7,134 bases of DNA, taken from assembly GCA_021776145.1 (NCBI GenBank), contig JAJFGM010000514.1, forward strand, positions 1-7,134. The letters are read 5' to 3'. Positions within the stretch are counted from its first letter, which is position 1, and each line of letters starts with the position of its first letter. Under the pieces are notes generated by a model that made no database searches, was not told where the DNA came from, and saw only the letters and a list, made by a program, of their open reading frames with translations. A program made the position numbers and the translations under genes. The DNA comes from Kiloniellaceae bacterium. GTDB taxonomy: Bacteria > Pseudomonadota > Alphaproteobacteria > Kiloniellales > Kiloniellaceae. Below are positions 1 to 5,799 of the stretch, piece after piece.

Positions 1-1425
1 CTGACATTCCGCGGCCACGACCTCGAAGGTGTTGTTGCGGCGGAAGCCGAAGTCTTCCTCGCGGCCGTCCGGCGAGAACCACTTCGGGCGCTCCCAGCCG
101 AAGACCTCGGTGTGCACCGCGCCCTGGGCCTTGAGTTTTTCATAGAGCGGCGTGGTGCGCGCCGGCCGGCCGGCCAGGCGTTCCTCGCCACGCAAGTGGA
201 GGACATACATGTGCTCGTAGTCTTCGTGCGACTTGGCCTTGGTGTAGGCGCCGGGGGCGTAGTCGCCGAAGCGCCGCGGATCGAGGCTGGCCATGTTGAT
301 CTCGGCGTCGCCGTGCACCATCCACTGGGCTAGGTATTTGCCGCTGCCGGCACCCTGGGCGATGCCGATGGCCGAGCCGTTGCACATCCAGTAGTTCTTC
401 ACCCCGGCGGCCGGGCCGAGCAGGGGGTTGTTGTCGGGCGTATGGGGGATGGCGCCGCAGACAACGCGCTTAAGGCCGGTCTCGGCCCAGATCGGCATGC
501 GCTCCATGACCCGCTCGACATAGGGACCGATGCGGTCGAGGTCGCCCTCGAAAAGCTCGTTTTCCGAATCCCACTCCGGCCAGCCGTCGCGATGCGTCCA
601 GCATTCCGCCGAATCCTGCGTCTCGTAAATGCCGATAAGCGCGGATTTCTGTTCTTGCCGGTAGTAGGCCGAGGGGTAGGGGTCGCGGATGACCGGCATC
701 TCGACGTCGCTTTCGATGAACTCCTTGATCGGCTCGGTGACAATATAGGTGTGTTCCATATTGGTGATGGGTACGTCGCACCCGACCATTTTCGCCACTT
801 GCCGGGCGTAACAGCCGGCGGCGTTGACGACGTGCTCGCAAAGGATGTTGCCCTGGTCGGTGAAAACCTCCCACTCGCCGCCCGGCCGTCGTTTGATGTC
901 GAGGACGCGGGTGCGGCGGAAGATCTGGGCGCCCATGTCGCGCGCGCCCTTGGCCAGGGCGTTGCAGCAGCCGGCCGGGTCGACGTGGCCGTCGTCGAAG
1001 GTGCGGGCGCCGGCGATGACGCCCTCGACGGTGACATGCGGGAAAACCTTCTTGATCTCGTTCGGGCCGATGATCTCCATGTCGAAGCCGATCAGCTTCG
1101 AGACCCCCTCGACATACTTGAACCACTCGAGTTCCTGCGCCGTGCGGGCGAAACGAATGCCGCCGCAGCCGTGCCAACTGACGTATTGGCCGGTCAATTC
1201 CTCCAGCTTGGGATAGAGCGTATTCCCGTAGTGGTGGATCTTCGCCATGTTGTAGTCGGCGATGAAGCTGGGGCACTGCCCGGCGGCATGCCAGGTCGAA
1301 CCCGAGGTCAGTTCGCCCTTTTCCAGAAGGACGATGTCGGTCCAGCCTTCCTCCGCCAGGTGATAGAGCAGGCCCGTACCCATCATGCCGCCGCCGACAA
1401 TCACCACGCGCGCCTGTGAAATCAT
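1..1425 (-). CDS. FAD-dependent dimethylglycine/sarcosine dehydrogenase-like protein with FAO_M and GcvT parts (3' end outside window)
   Basis: The reading frame is open from ATG at 1425 to the window edge, giving 475 codons with no stop. A GGAGAG ribosome site lies 6-8 bases upstream. Residues 6-16 (ARVVIVGGGMMG) are the Rossmann GxGxxG FAD-binding fold, and E35 is the usual ribose-binding acid. GSTWHAAG at 42-49 contains H46, which aligns with the histidine that covalently binds FAD in mammalian dimethylglycine dehydrogenase. DDGHVDPAG (144-152) is another family signature. The DAO oxidoreductase domain ends near 380 and the FAO_M central domain follows (about 383-440). The FGWERPKWF motif (442-450) marks the start of the GcvT-like folate domain, whose remainder is missing. 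Family members are usually 800-860 residues, so a bit over half is visible. The expected reaction is oxidative N-demethylation of an N-methylglycine-type substrate, passing the methyl carbon to tetrahydrofolate. The exact substrate cannot be read from sequence. The gene is transcribed divergently from the large secreted protein. Confidence 0.9.
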   Translation of the reverse strand, partial: MISQARVVIVGGGMMGTGLLYHLAEEGWTDIVLLEKGELTSGSTWHAAGQCPSFIADYNMAKIHHYGNTLYPKLEELTGQYVSWHGCGGIRFARTAQELEWFKYVEGVSKLIGFDMEIIGPNEIKKVFPHVTVEGVIAGARTFDDGHVDPAGCCNALAKGARDMGAQIFRRTRVLDIKRRPGGEWEVFTDQGNILCEHVVNAAGCYARQVAKMVGCDVPITNMEHTYIVTEPIKEFIESDVEMPVIRDPYPSAYYRQEQKSALIGIYETQDSAECWTHRDGWPEWDSENELFEGDLDRIGPYVERVMERMPIWAETGLKRVVCGAIPHTPDNNPLLGPAAGVKNYWMCNGSAIGIAQGAGSGKYLAQWMVHGDAEINMASLDPRRFGDYAPGAYTKAKSHEDYEHMYVLHLRGEERLAGRPARTTPLYEKLKAQGAVHTEVFGWERPKWFSPDGREEDFGFRRNNTFEVVAAECQ

Positions 1426-1474
1426 GACTATCTCTCCAGAGTTCCGACCTTGTGTTCCCGACCTCACGCCGGTT

Positions 1475-1511
1475 CGGGCGTATGCCGCCCGCGCCGATAA
1501 CCGGCGGGCGG
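1475..1511 (-). promoter_or_regulatory. Mutually exclusive leader hairpins upstream of the flavoprotein gene
   Basis: In minus-strand RNA order there are three segments. CCGCCCGC (1511-1504) can pair with GCGGGCGG (1492-1485), giving 8 perfect base pairs with an 11-base loop. The middle segment can instead pair through CGGGCG (1491-1486) with CGCCCG (1480-1475), giving 6 base pairs with a 5-base loop. The two structures share bases and cannot coexist. They lie 50-86 bases upstream of the ATG, inside the leader if transcription starts near or above 1530. No U-tract follows either hairpin, so termination is not indicated. The pairing is seen directly; a regulatory role is inference, and GC-rich DNA produces such pairings by chance. 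Confidence 0.3.
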
Positions 1512-1551
1512 GGTCGCGATGACGTTCGAGCCGCTATCATAGTCGAAGCCC

Positions 1552-1620
1552 TGGTCCCGATTTGCACAAAAGTGACACTGGATTTGCCAATTTAAGACAC
1601 TTGAAGGCATGCCGGGACCA
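1552..1620. repeat. 8-bp inverted repeat TGGTCCCG/CGGGACCA
   Basis: TGGTCCCG at 1552-1559 is the exact reverse complement of CGGGACCA at 1613-1620. The 53 bases between them include the direct repeat at 1574-1604. The arms are too far apart for a typical operator and may be coincidental in this GC-rich context. Confidence 0.2.
1574..1604. promoter_or_regulatory. Direct repeat GACACT(G/T)GA with 22-bp period, possible regulator site
   Basis: GACACTGGA (1574-1582) and GACACTTGA (1596-1604) match at 8 of 9 positions and start 22 bp apart, which is two helical turns. The first copy overlaps the palindrome AGTGACACT (1571-1579). The pair lies about 150-180 bp upstream of the flavoprotein start and about 380 bp upstream of the plus-strand gene. 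Direct repeats with this spacing are typical of AraC-family activators, and AraC-type regulators control choline/glycine-betaine/sarcosine catabolism in other proteobacteria. No regulator gene is in the window, so the link is inference. Confidence 0.25.
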
Positions 1621-1710
1621 CACTGCCCGGTGGCGCGGCCTACCGCCTCTGGCGCCACGTCATCTTGTCTCGTCCGGCGGCTTTTTTTGCGTCGCCGTGA
1701 CGCGCCGATG

Positions 1711-1736
1711 TTAAGGACCTTTTAACCATACCTAAA
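1711..1736 (+). promoter_or_regulatory. Tandem CtrA-type binding site
   Basis: TTAA (1711-1714), seven bases, TTAA (1722-1725) is a perfect match to the TTAA-N7-TTAA site of the alphaproteobacterial cell-cycle response regulator CtrA. The second TTAA continues as TTAACCAT, the common extended half-site, and after the same seven-base gap comes TAAA (1733-1736), one base from consensus. Three half-sites therefore lie in phase at 11-bp steps. The site is 250 bp upstream of the large secreted-protein gene and 286 bp upstream of the divergent flavoprotein gene, so its target is not decided by position. The GC-rich hairpin immediately downstream leaves no -10 at the usual distance on the plus strand. 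Binding is inferred, not shown. Confidence 0.5.
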
Positions 1737-1739
1737 GCC

Positions 1740-1759
1740 GGCCGGCGTGGGCGCCGGCC
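1740..1759 (+). other. Perfect 8-bp GC hairpin beside the CtrA-type site
   Basis: GGCCGGCG (1740-1747), loop TGGG, CGCCGGCC (1752-1759) forms an 8-bp all-GC stem. It starts four bases after the last CtrA half-site. No T-tract follows on either strand, so it is not an ordinary intrinsic terminator. It could be a transcript-end structure, an mRNA leader element, or a GC-driven palindrome. Confidence 0.3.
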
Positions 1760-1783
1760 AGCGCTCTGGAAGCCAAGCGATGC

Positions 1784-1814
1784 GCGAAAATGGCGGAAGT
1801 CCGGGAGTTTTCGC
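1784..1814. repeat. Inverted repeat GCGAAAA-N17-TTTTCGC
   Basis: GCGAAAA (1784-1790) and TTTTCGC (1808-1814) are perfect 7-bp arms whose starts are 24 bp apart. The element lies just before the AT-rich island that probably carries the promoter of the large secreted-protein gene. It could be an operator for a dimeric regulator; no regulator family can be named. Confidence 0.25.
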
Positions 1815-1986
1815 ATAGAATCGTGGTCCAGAAGGTGGATAAAACTCATACATAATTGTATTGAATCTGAATTCGATCCGCTTGCCTTTGTTTCAAGAAT
1901 CTCACACATTCGCTCTTGAGACATACAGGTGCGACCGCCCTGCCGGCCATCCGGGCCGCGGCGAATCCGATTGAGGAGATGACAGG

Positions 1987-4900
1987 ATGTCAGACGACCT
2001 TTCGCGCAACTTCGACGCTCACAACAGCGGCGAGACCGAGCCTTCGGGCCCCGCCATGACGACCTCGGCGCAGGCCGTCGCCGCGCTGACCGGTCAGACC
2101 GTTGGCGTTGGACGTCCGCCGGCGGGCGAGACCGTCGTCGTGCAGACGGCACCGGGCGATGTGTTCGCAATCGAATTCAATCCGGCCGAGGCGCAGGTCG
2201 CCATCAAGGATGGCAGCCTCATCCTCGGTTTCGAGAACGGTGGATCGCTGATCTTCGAGAACCTGCTGGAAGCGGCCGCATCCTCGAACGAACCGATTTT
2301 CCAAGTCGGCGAGGTCGGCATCGGCTCGACGCTGCTGCTCGGTCAAGCCCTGGCCCTGGCCGGCGGCACGACGTTGGAAACCGCGGCCGGGATCCAGACG
2401 GTCTCACAGAGCGGCGGCGGCACGGTTTATTCCGACGATCTCGGCCAGTCGATCACTCTTTTGACCGCGCAGGGCACCATTCCGCCCACCGACCTGGAGT
2501 TTGGCCTTATCGACCTTGGCCAGGTCACCAACATCGACCCCGTGCAGGGCACGGTCGCCGTCAATTTTGAAAGCCTTGTCGAGAGTGAAGGACCGGTCAA
2601 CGGTACTTTCGGCGGCGGCTTCGAGGACTGGCAGCCGAACCAGAACGTCGGCGATAGCACCTCTTCGCCGATGCGCCTGGTGGTGACGCTCGACCAGCCG
2701 GCCGGCGATGACGAGGTCAGTACCTCGCTGCTCATCTCCGGCCTGCCGGCCGGCGTCAAGCTCTTCATCGGCGGTACCGACGCCGGCGATGAGGTGCCGG
2801 TGCCGCCGGGCGGCGTGACCGTGCTCGCCGGCGACCTGGATCAGATCTACATCCTGCCCCCGGCCGACAGCGATGCGGATATTCCGCTGACCGTTACGGC
2901 AACGGTGCTCGACCCCAGCGATGGCATCGAGGTGACGCTGGCGCCGGTGCAGACCGTCGCGGTGGTCGATGCCGCCGCCGACCTTCCCGAATTGAGCATC
3001 GATTGCAGTTTCGGCAAGCTGACCGGGCTTGAAGGCTTTGCCTTCTCGATCGGAGGCAAGGAAAAAGGCAGCGAGGGCAGCAGCACGGCCAGCCATCTCT
3101 ACAAGATCGACCTGGCGACCGGCGAAGCGACGGATATCGGTATAGTCAGCTCCAAGAACATCGATGTCGAGGGCCTGGCGCTCAGCAGCCGCGATGGCAT
3201 GCTCTACGGTGCCAGCACGCAGAACCCGGCCGGTCTGGTCAAGATCGATCCCGAGACCGCGGACGCCACCTTCTTCCCGGTCGATCAGAGTGTCTGGCGC
3301 AAGGTCGAGGGCATGGCTTTCGACGGCAGCAGCACGCACCTCTTCGCGGTGACCGACACCTCGCCGGACAAGCTCTATTCGGTCAGCCTCGAGCCCGGCA
3401 GCGAAGGCGAGACGACGCTGATCGGCACGCTCGACATCGACGCTGGCCTGAAGATCGAGACAATCGCGATCCATCCCGTGACCGGCAAGGCCTATGTCAC
3501 CGCCGGCAAGGACGACACGGTCTCGAAGATCTTCGAAATCGACCTTAGCGACGGTTCGATCATTGCCTCGCATTGGCTGCAGGACGGCGGCCTCGATGTT
3601 CCCAACATCGAGGGCCTGTCGTTCGATAGCAACGGCACTCTCTGGGGTTTCCAGAGCCAAGGCGGCGGTATCTTCACCATCGACCCGGCGACGGGCGAAT
3701 CCACCTTCGTCGCCGACTCCCTGGGCGTGAACGACCTGACCAACGATCTGGAGTCGCTGGCGATCGGCGCCACCAATGGCGAGTGCATTTGCGGTATCGA
3801 GGAAAGCCACGTTTACCTCGCCGTCGCCGCCAGCTTCTCCGACACCGATGGCTCGGAAGCCCATTCAGTGCTCATCACCGGCGTGCCGCGCGATTGGAAC
3901 CTGTTGACCGAGGGTCTTGGCGACGACAGCATCGCGTTGGTCGACAGCAACCCGGGCTCGGACTTCGTCTCCTATTTGGTGACGGTGAACGGCGGCAGCT
4001 TCGATGCCACGCTGGAATTCGATCCGCAGAACTGGACCTCGACGCACTTAGACAACGGCGACACGCACGACGACGGCCCGGCCGAGATCGTCGTGACGGC
4101 GATATCGCAAGAGCTCAACGAGCTCCTCGCCGGCGGCGGCGACCTGGAGCTGACCCTGGTCAACAACACGGCCAGCGTCAGTCAGACCAAGACGGTCGAC
4201 ATCAAGAACGCTGCCGTGCAGGACGCCGAAGTGCAGCAGGAAGAGCCGGTTGACTATCAGCCGACCGCCAACGCCGTCGCGGCCGGCGCCGTTCTGGAAG
4301 CCAACCTGGTCGACCCCGAAATCGACCCCGAAATCGACGTCGAGCAAAGCCATGGCAACCTTGACTTCGATTTCGGCGGCGATGGAGCGGGTTCGATCTC
4401 GAACATCGTCTTTACCTCCGCTGTCGATCCGGAGAATGGCAGCGAAGTGCCTCTGACGGTCGACGGCGAGTCCGTTACCTTTGGTAGCGCCGAGCTATCG
4501 GGCGGTTTCCTTATGCTGACCGGCAAGGCCCTGGTCGGAGGTGTCGAGAGCGACATCCTGACGATCAAGATCGATCCGGCCAGCGGCGAGTATTGGGTGA
4601 TCCTGCATCATGCCATCGATCATCCGGATGCCGGCGAGGCCGGGGCCGACGACCCGCTGTCCCTGTTCTTCGACTACACCGTCTCGGATGCCGATGGCGA
4701 TACCGCGACCGCGAAGTTCGAGGTCAACGTGCAAGACAGCAACGTGGAAGCGCGTTGGACCGGCGCCAAGACCATCGATGAAGCCGATCTGGGCGATCCC
4801 GAGAAGCGCACGGTGACGGGCACGCTCAAGTACAACTTCGGAGCTGACCTGGCCGGCCTGGTCATCGGCCTGGAGCTGAACGAGGTCAAGGATTCCGAGA

Positions 4901-5613
4901 GCGGCGAGGCCTTCGACCTCAGTGTCGACGGCAAGCCCGTCAGCTTCGCTCCGGCAATCGCCGCCGACGGTACCTTGACCCTGGTCGGGACGGCCGATGT
5001 CGGTGGAGTCGAGACGGACATCATCACGGTTGCGGTCGATCAGGCGAGCGGCGCCTACAGCATCACGCTGCATCACACGATCGATCATCCGAATATTGGC
5101 GCGACCGGTGCCGACGATTCGCTGCGGCTCCGCTTCAGGTACACAGTGCAGGATGCTGACGGCGACACCGAAAGCGCCACCTTGCGTCTTCACATCCTCG
5201 ACGACGAGACGCTCGAGGTCGCGGCACTGGCTTTCGCACCCGAGGCCGTGGTTGGGGGTGATGGCGACGACGAGTTGAGCGGCGGCGACGGCAGCCAGAT
5301 CCTGACCGGCGGACTCGGGGCGGACACCTTCGTCTTCGAGCTTGGTGAAAGCGGTGTCGATACGATCACCGACTATTCACTGAACGAGGGTGACTCGATC
5401 GACATTTCGGACCTGGTGCAGGGCACTTCTGTCGACCAGGCGACGATCGACAGTTTTGTCCGTGTCGACTCGGGTACTGGCGAAATTCAGGTCAGCACCA
5501 CCGGCAACGCGGCTGACTTCTCGACCATCGCCATCATCGGACCGGGCGGCGACGATGTTCGCATCATCTTCGGCGACGATCCCCTCGATCAGGCGACGAT
5601 TTCTCCGGTCTAA
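1987..5613 (+). CDS. Large T1SS-secreted, RTX-type adhesin-like protein with embedded propeller-like domain
   Basis: This 1208-residue acidic protein starts at ATG 1987, chosen because GAGGAG (1973-1978) lies eight bases upstream; the in-frame ATG at 2056 has no such site. It has no Sec signal peptide. An N-terminal module occupies about 40-140, with TAAG at 132-135. Immunoglobulin-like repeats lie at about 228-338 and 604-745; the second carries the ASFSDTDGSE signature. Between them a propeller-like domain of five repeats (348-593) is flanked by C340, C600 and C602, the only cysteines. Two T1SS-143-like repeats (about 789-919 and 945-1073) each end in a DADGDT strand. Three RTX nonapeptides of GGxGxDxLx type (1090-1116, the middle one degenerate) bind Ca2+ in this family. 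The last ~90 residues match the VCA0849-type secretion target (DTITDYSLNEGDSIDISDL). An ABC exporter should secrete it C-terminus first; no exporter genes are nearby. Adhesin or matrix function is inferred. A double terminator follows. Confidence 0.9.
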   Translation: MSDDLSRNFDAHNSGETEPSGPAMTTSAQAVAALTGQTVGVGRPPAGETVVVQTAPGDVFAIEFNPAEAQVAIKDGSLILGFENGGSLIFENLLEAAASSNEPIFQVGEVGIGSTLLLGQALALAGGTTLETAAGIQTVSQSGGGTVYSDDLGQSITLLTAQGTIPPTDLEFGLIDLGQVTNIDPVQGTVAVNFESLVESEGPVNGTFGGGFEDWQPNQNVGDSTSSPMRLVVTLDQPAGDDEVSTSLLISGLPAGVKLFIGGTDAGDEVPVPPGGVTVLAGDLDQIYILPPADSDADIPLTVTATVLDPSDGIEVTLAPVQTVAVVDAAADLPELSIDCSFGKLTGLEGFAFSIGGKEKGSEGSSTASHLYKIDLATGEATDIGIVSSKNIDVEGLALSSRDGMLYGASTQNPAGLVKIDPETADATFFPVDQSVWRKVEGMAFDGSSTHLFAVTDTSPDKLYSVSLEPGSEGETTLIGTLDIDAGLKIETIAIHPVTGKAYVTAGKDDTVSKIFEIDLSDGSIIASHWLQDGGLDVPNIEGLSFDSNGTLWGFQSQGGGIFTIDPATGESTFVADSLGVNDLTNDLESLAIGATNGECICGIEESHVYLAVAASFSDTDGSEAHSVLITGVPRDWNLLTEGLGDDSIALVDSNPGSDFVSYLVTVNGGSFDATLEFDPQNWTSTHLDNGDTHDDGPAEIVVTAISQELNELLAGGGDLELTLVNNTASVSQTKTVDIKNAAVQDAEVQQEEPVDYQPTANAVAAGAVLEANLVDPEIDPEIDVEQSHGNLDFDFGGDGAGSISNIVFTSAVDPENGSEVPLTVDGESVTFGSAELSGGFLMLTGKALVGGVESDILTIKIDPASGEYWVILHHAIDHPDAGEAGADDPLSLFFDYTVSDADGDTATAKFEVNVQDSNVEARWTGAKTIDEADLGDPEKRTVTGTLKYNFGADLAGLVIGLELNEVKDSESGEAFDLSVDGKPVSFAPAIAADGTLTLVGTADVGGVETDIITVAVDQASGAYSITLHHTIDHPNIGATGADDSLRLRFRYTVQDADGDTESATLRLHILDDETLEVAALAFAPEAVVGGDGDDELSGGDGSQILTGGLGADTFVFELGESGVDTITDYSLNEGDSIDISDLVQGTSVDQATIDSFVRVDSGTGEIQVSTTGNAADFSTIAIIGPGGDDVRIIFGDDPLDQATISPV
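3001..3795 (+). other. Domain-coding segment: five-repeat propeller-like domain bounded by cysteines
   Basis: Residues 339-603 of the large protein contain a motif of hydrophobic-E-(G/S/T)-hydrophobic-(A/S)-hydrophobic six times: at 348, 394, 440, 490, 541 and 588. The spacings are 46, 46, 50, 51 and 47 residues, giving five full units plus a closing strand. Several units also carry the LYxIDPxTGxxT pattern (KIDLATGEAT, KIDPETADAT, TIDPATGEST) known from secreted beta-propellers such as the DUF6923/DUF4394 type. Family assignment is by eye. The segment separates LPELSI, the end of one immunoglobulin-like repeat, from GIEESHVYL, the normal opening strand of the next. Confidence 0.65.
4309..4332 (+). 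repeat. 12-bp in-frame tandem duplication
   Basis: GTCGACCCCGAA (4309-4320) is followed directly by ATCGACCCCGAA (4321-4332), with one difference. It encodes VDPEIDPE in the linker just before the first T1SS-143-like repeat, a small in-frame expansion that lengthens an acidic linker. Confidence 0.7.
4351..5205 (+). repeat. Two T1SS-143-like repeats within the secreted protein
   Basis: The two copies are offset by 156 residues. L791/F795/G796 aligns with L947/F951/G952, the strand around VDGESVTF with VDGKPVSF, GGVESDILTIKIDPASG with GGVETDIITVAVDQASG, and HHAIDHP with HHTIDHP; both end in a YTV(S/Q)DADGDT strand. They are clearly homologous but diverged at DNA level, so this is an old duplication. 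Such repeats form extended beta-rich stalks in type I secreted adhesins. Confidence 0.8.
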
Positions 5614-5639
5614 AGCACTCCCCCCGCTTTGACTGGACT

Positions 5640-5667
5640 GGGCCCCGGTTCACGCCGGGGCCCTTTT
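5640..5667 (+). terminator. Intrinsic terminator, first copy
   Basis: GGGCCCCGG (5640-5648), loop TTCACG, CCGGGGCCC (5655-5663) is a perfect 9-bp stem followed by TTTT at 5664-5667. It begins 26 bases after the stop codon of the large secreted-protein gene. The reverse strand has A's before and no T-tract after the stem, so it acts in the plus direction. Confidence 0.85.
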
Positions 5668-5681
5668 AATTTGACTGGATT

Positions 5682-5709
5682 GGGCCCCGGTTCACGCCGG
5701 GGCCCTTTT
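5682..5709 (+). terminator. Intrinsic terminator, second copy
   Basis: This has the same 9-bp stem and loop as the first copy: GGGCCCCGG at 5682-5690 and CCGGGGCCC at 5697-5705, followed by TTTT at 5706-5709. The U-tract is only four bases long, so two in series may serve to insulate the next gene from read-through. Confidence 0.85.
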
Positions 5710-5717
5710 AATGTGTG

Positions 5718-5737
5718 CCTGGCGTGACGTTGCCAGG
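5718..5737. repeat. Inverted repeat CCTGGC-N8-GCCAGG
   Basis: Perfect 6-bp arms at 5718-5723 and 5732-5737 lie 63 bp upstream of the DUF6134-like gene start. No T-tract follows. It could be an operator in that gene's promoter region or a chance palindrome. Confidence 0.25.
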
Positions 5738-5799
5738 GGTGTTCGCGATGCAAGCGGCGGCGTATCCTTGGCCCTGTTGATGGTATCCAGGTCAAATGT

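Larger units (their letters stand above)
1426..1986. other. Divergent intergenic region without a convincing gene
   Basis: These 561 bases separate two divergent genes and should hold promoters for both. Short open frames exist (for example minus 1658-1464, and a 13-codon plus frame at 1780-1818), but none has a convincing ribosome site or recognisable protein. An AT-rich island covers about 1838-1915 within otherwise GC-rich DNA and is the most promoter-like stretch for the plus gene. The best hexamer pair there, TTGCCT at 1882-1887 and CACATT at 1905-1910 with a 17-base spacer, is weak. For the minus gene the only good -10-like hexamer is TATGAT (minus strand, 1541-1536), and it has no matching -35. 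Specific motifs are listed separately. Confidence 0.7.
5628..5711 (+). repeat. Two 42-bp tandem units, each carrying a terminator
   Basis: Bases 5628-5669 and 5670-5711 are identical except for C at 5638 versus T at 5680. Each unit runs from TTTGACTGGA through a complete GC hairpin to CTTTTAA. The near identity points to a recent duplication, or to a conserved or dispersed unit. Confidence 0.9.

Noticed and set aside
442..1419. Plus-strand open frame of 325 codons opposite the flavoprotein gene
   Set aside because: It is the complement of a clear FAD-dependent oxidoreductase frame with all family motifs. The plus frame has no recognisable family and no ribosome site.
470..1567. Minus-strand 365-codon frame overlapping the flavoprotein gene in another frame
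   Set aside because: It is out of frame with the real gene and its translation is Arg-rich and unrecognisable, a typical shadow of GC-rich coding DNA.
1464..1658. Possible 64-residue minus-strand small protein in the intergenic region
   Set aside because: It has no ribosome site, no recognisable motif, and overlaps the hairpins and repeats. Nothing distinguishes it from chance.
1676..1688. GGCGG followed by seven T's as a terminator
   Set aside because: No stable stem sits directly before the T-run, and no plus-strand gene ends upstream of it.
1780..1818. 13-codon frame as a leader peptide for the large secreted protein
   Set aside because: It has only a weak GGAAG upstream, no run of regulatory codons and no attenuator structure following; it is about 170 bp from the gene.
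1987..2120. Sec signal peptide at the start of the large secreted protein
   Set aside because: The first 45 residues are polar and acidic with no hydrophobic core; the C-terminal RTX and VCA0849-type region instead indicates type I secretion.
2404..3864. Minus-strand open frame of 486 codons opposite the secreted-protein gene
   Set aside because: It lies entirely antisense to a well-supported gene. Its protein is an R/A/G/D/V-rich composition typical of GC-rich shadow frames, with no recognisable domain.
5719..5735. Sigma-54 promoter TGGC...TTGC upstream of the DUF6134-like gene
   Set aside because: The spacing between the GG and GC elements is one base short of the strict sigma-54 requirement and the A/C positions of TGGCAC are missing; the match is explained by the inverted repeat.
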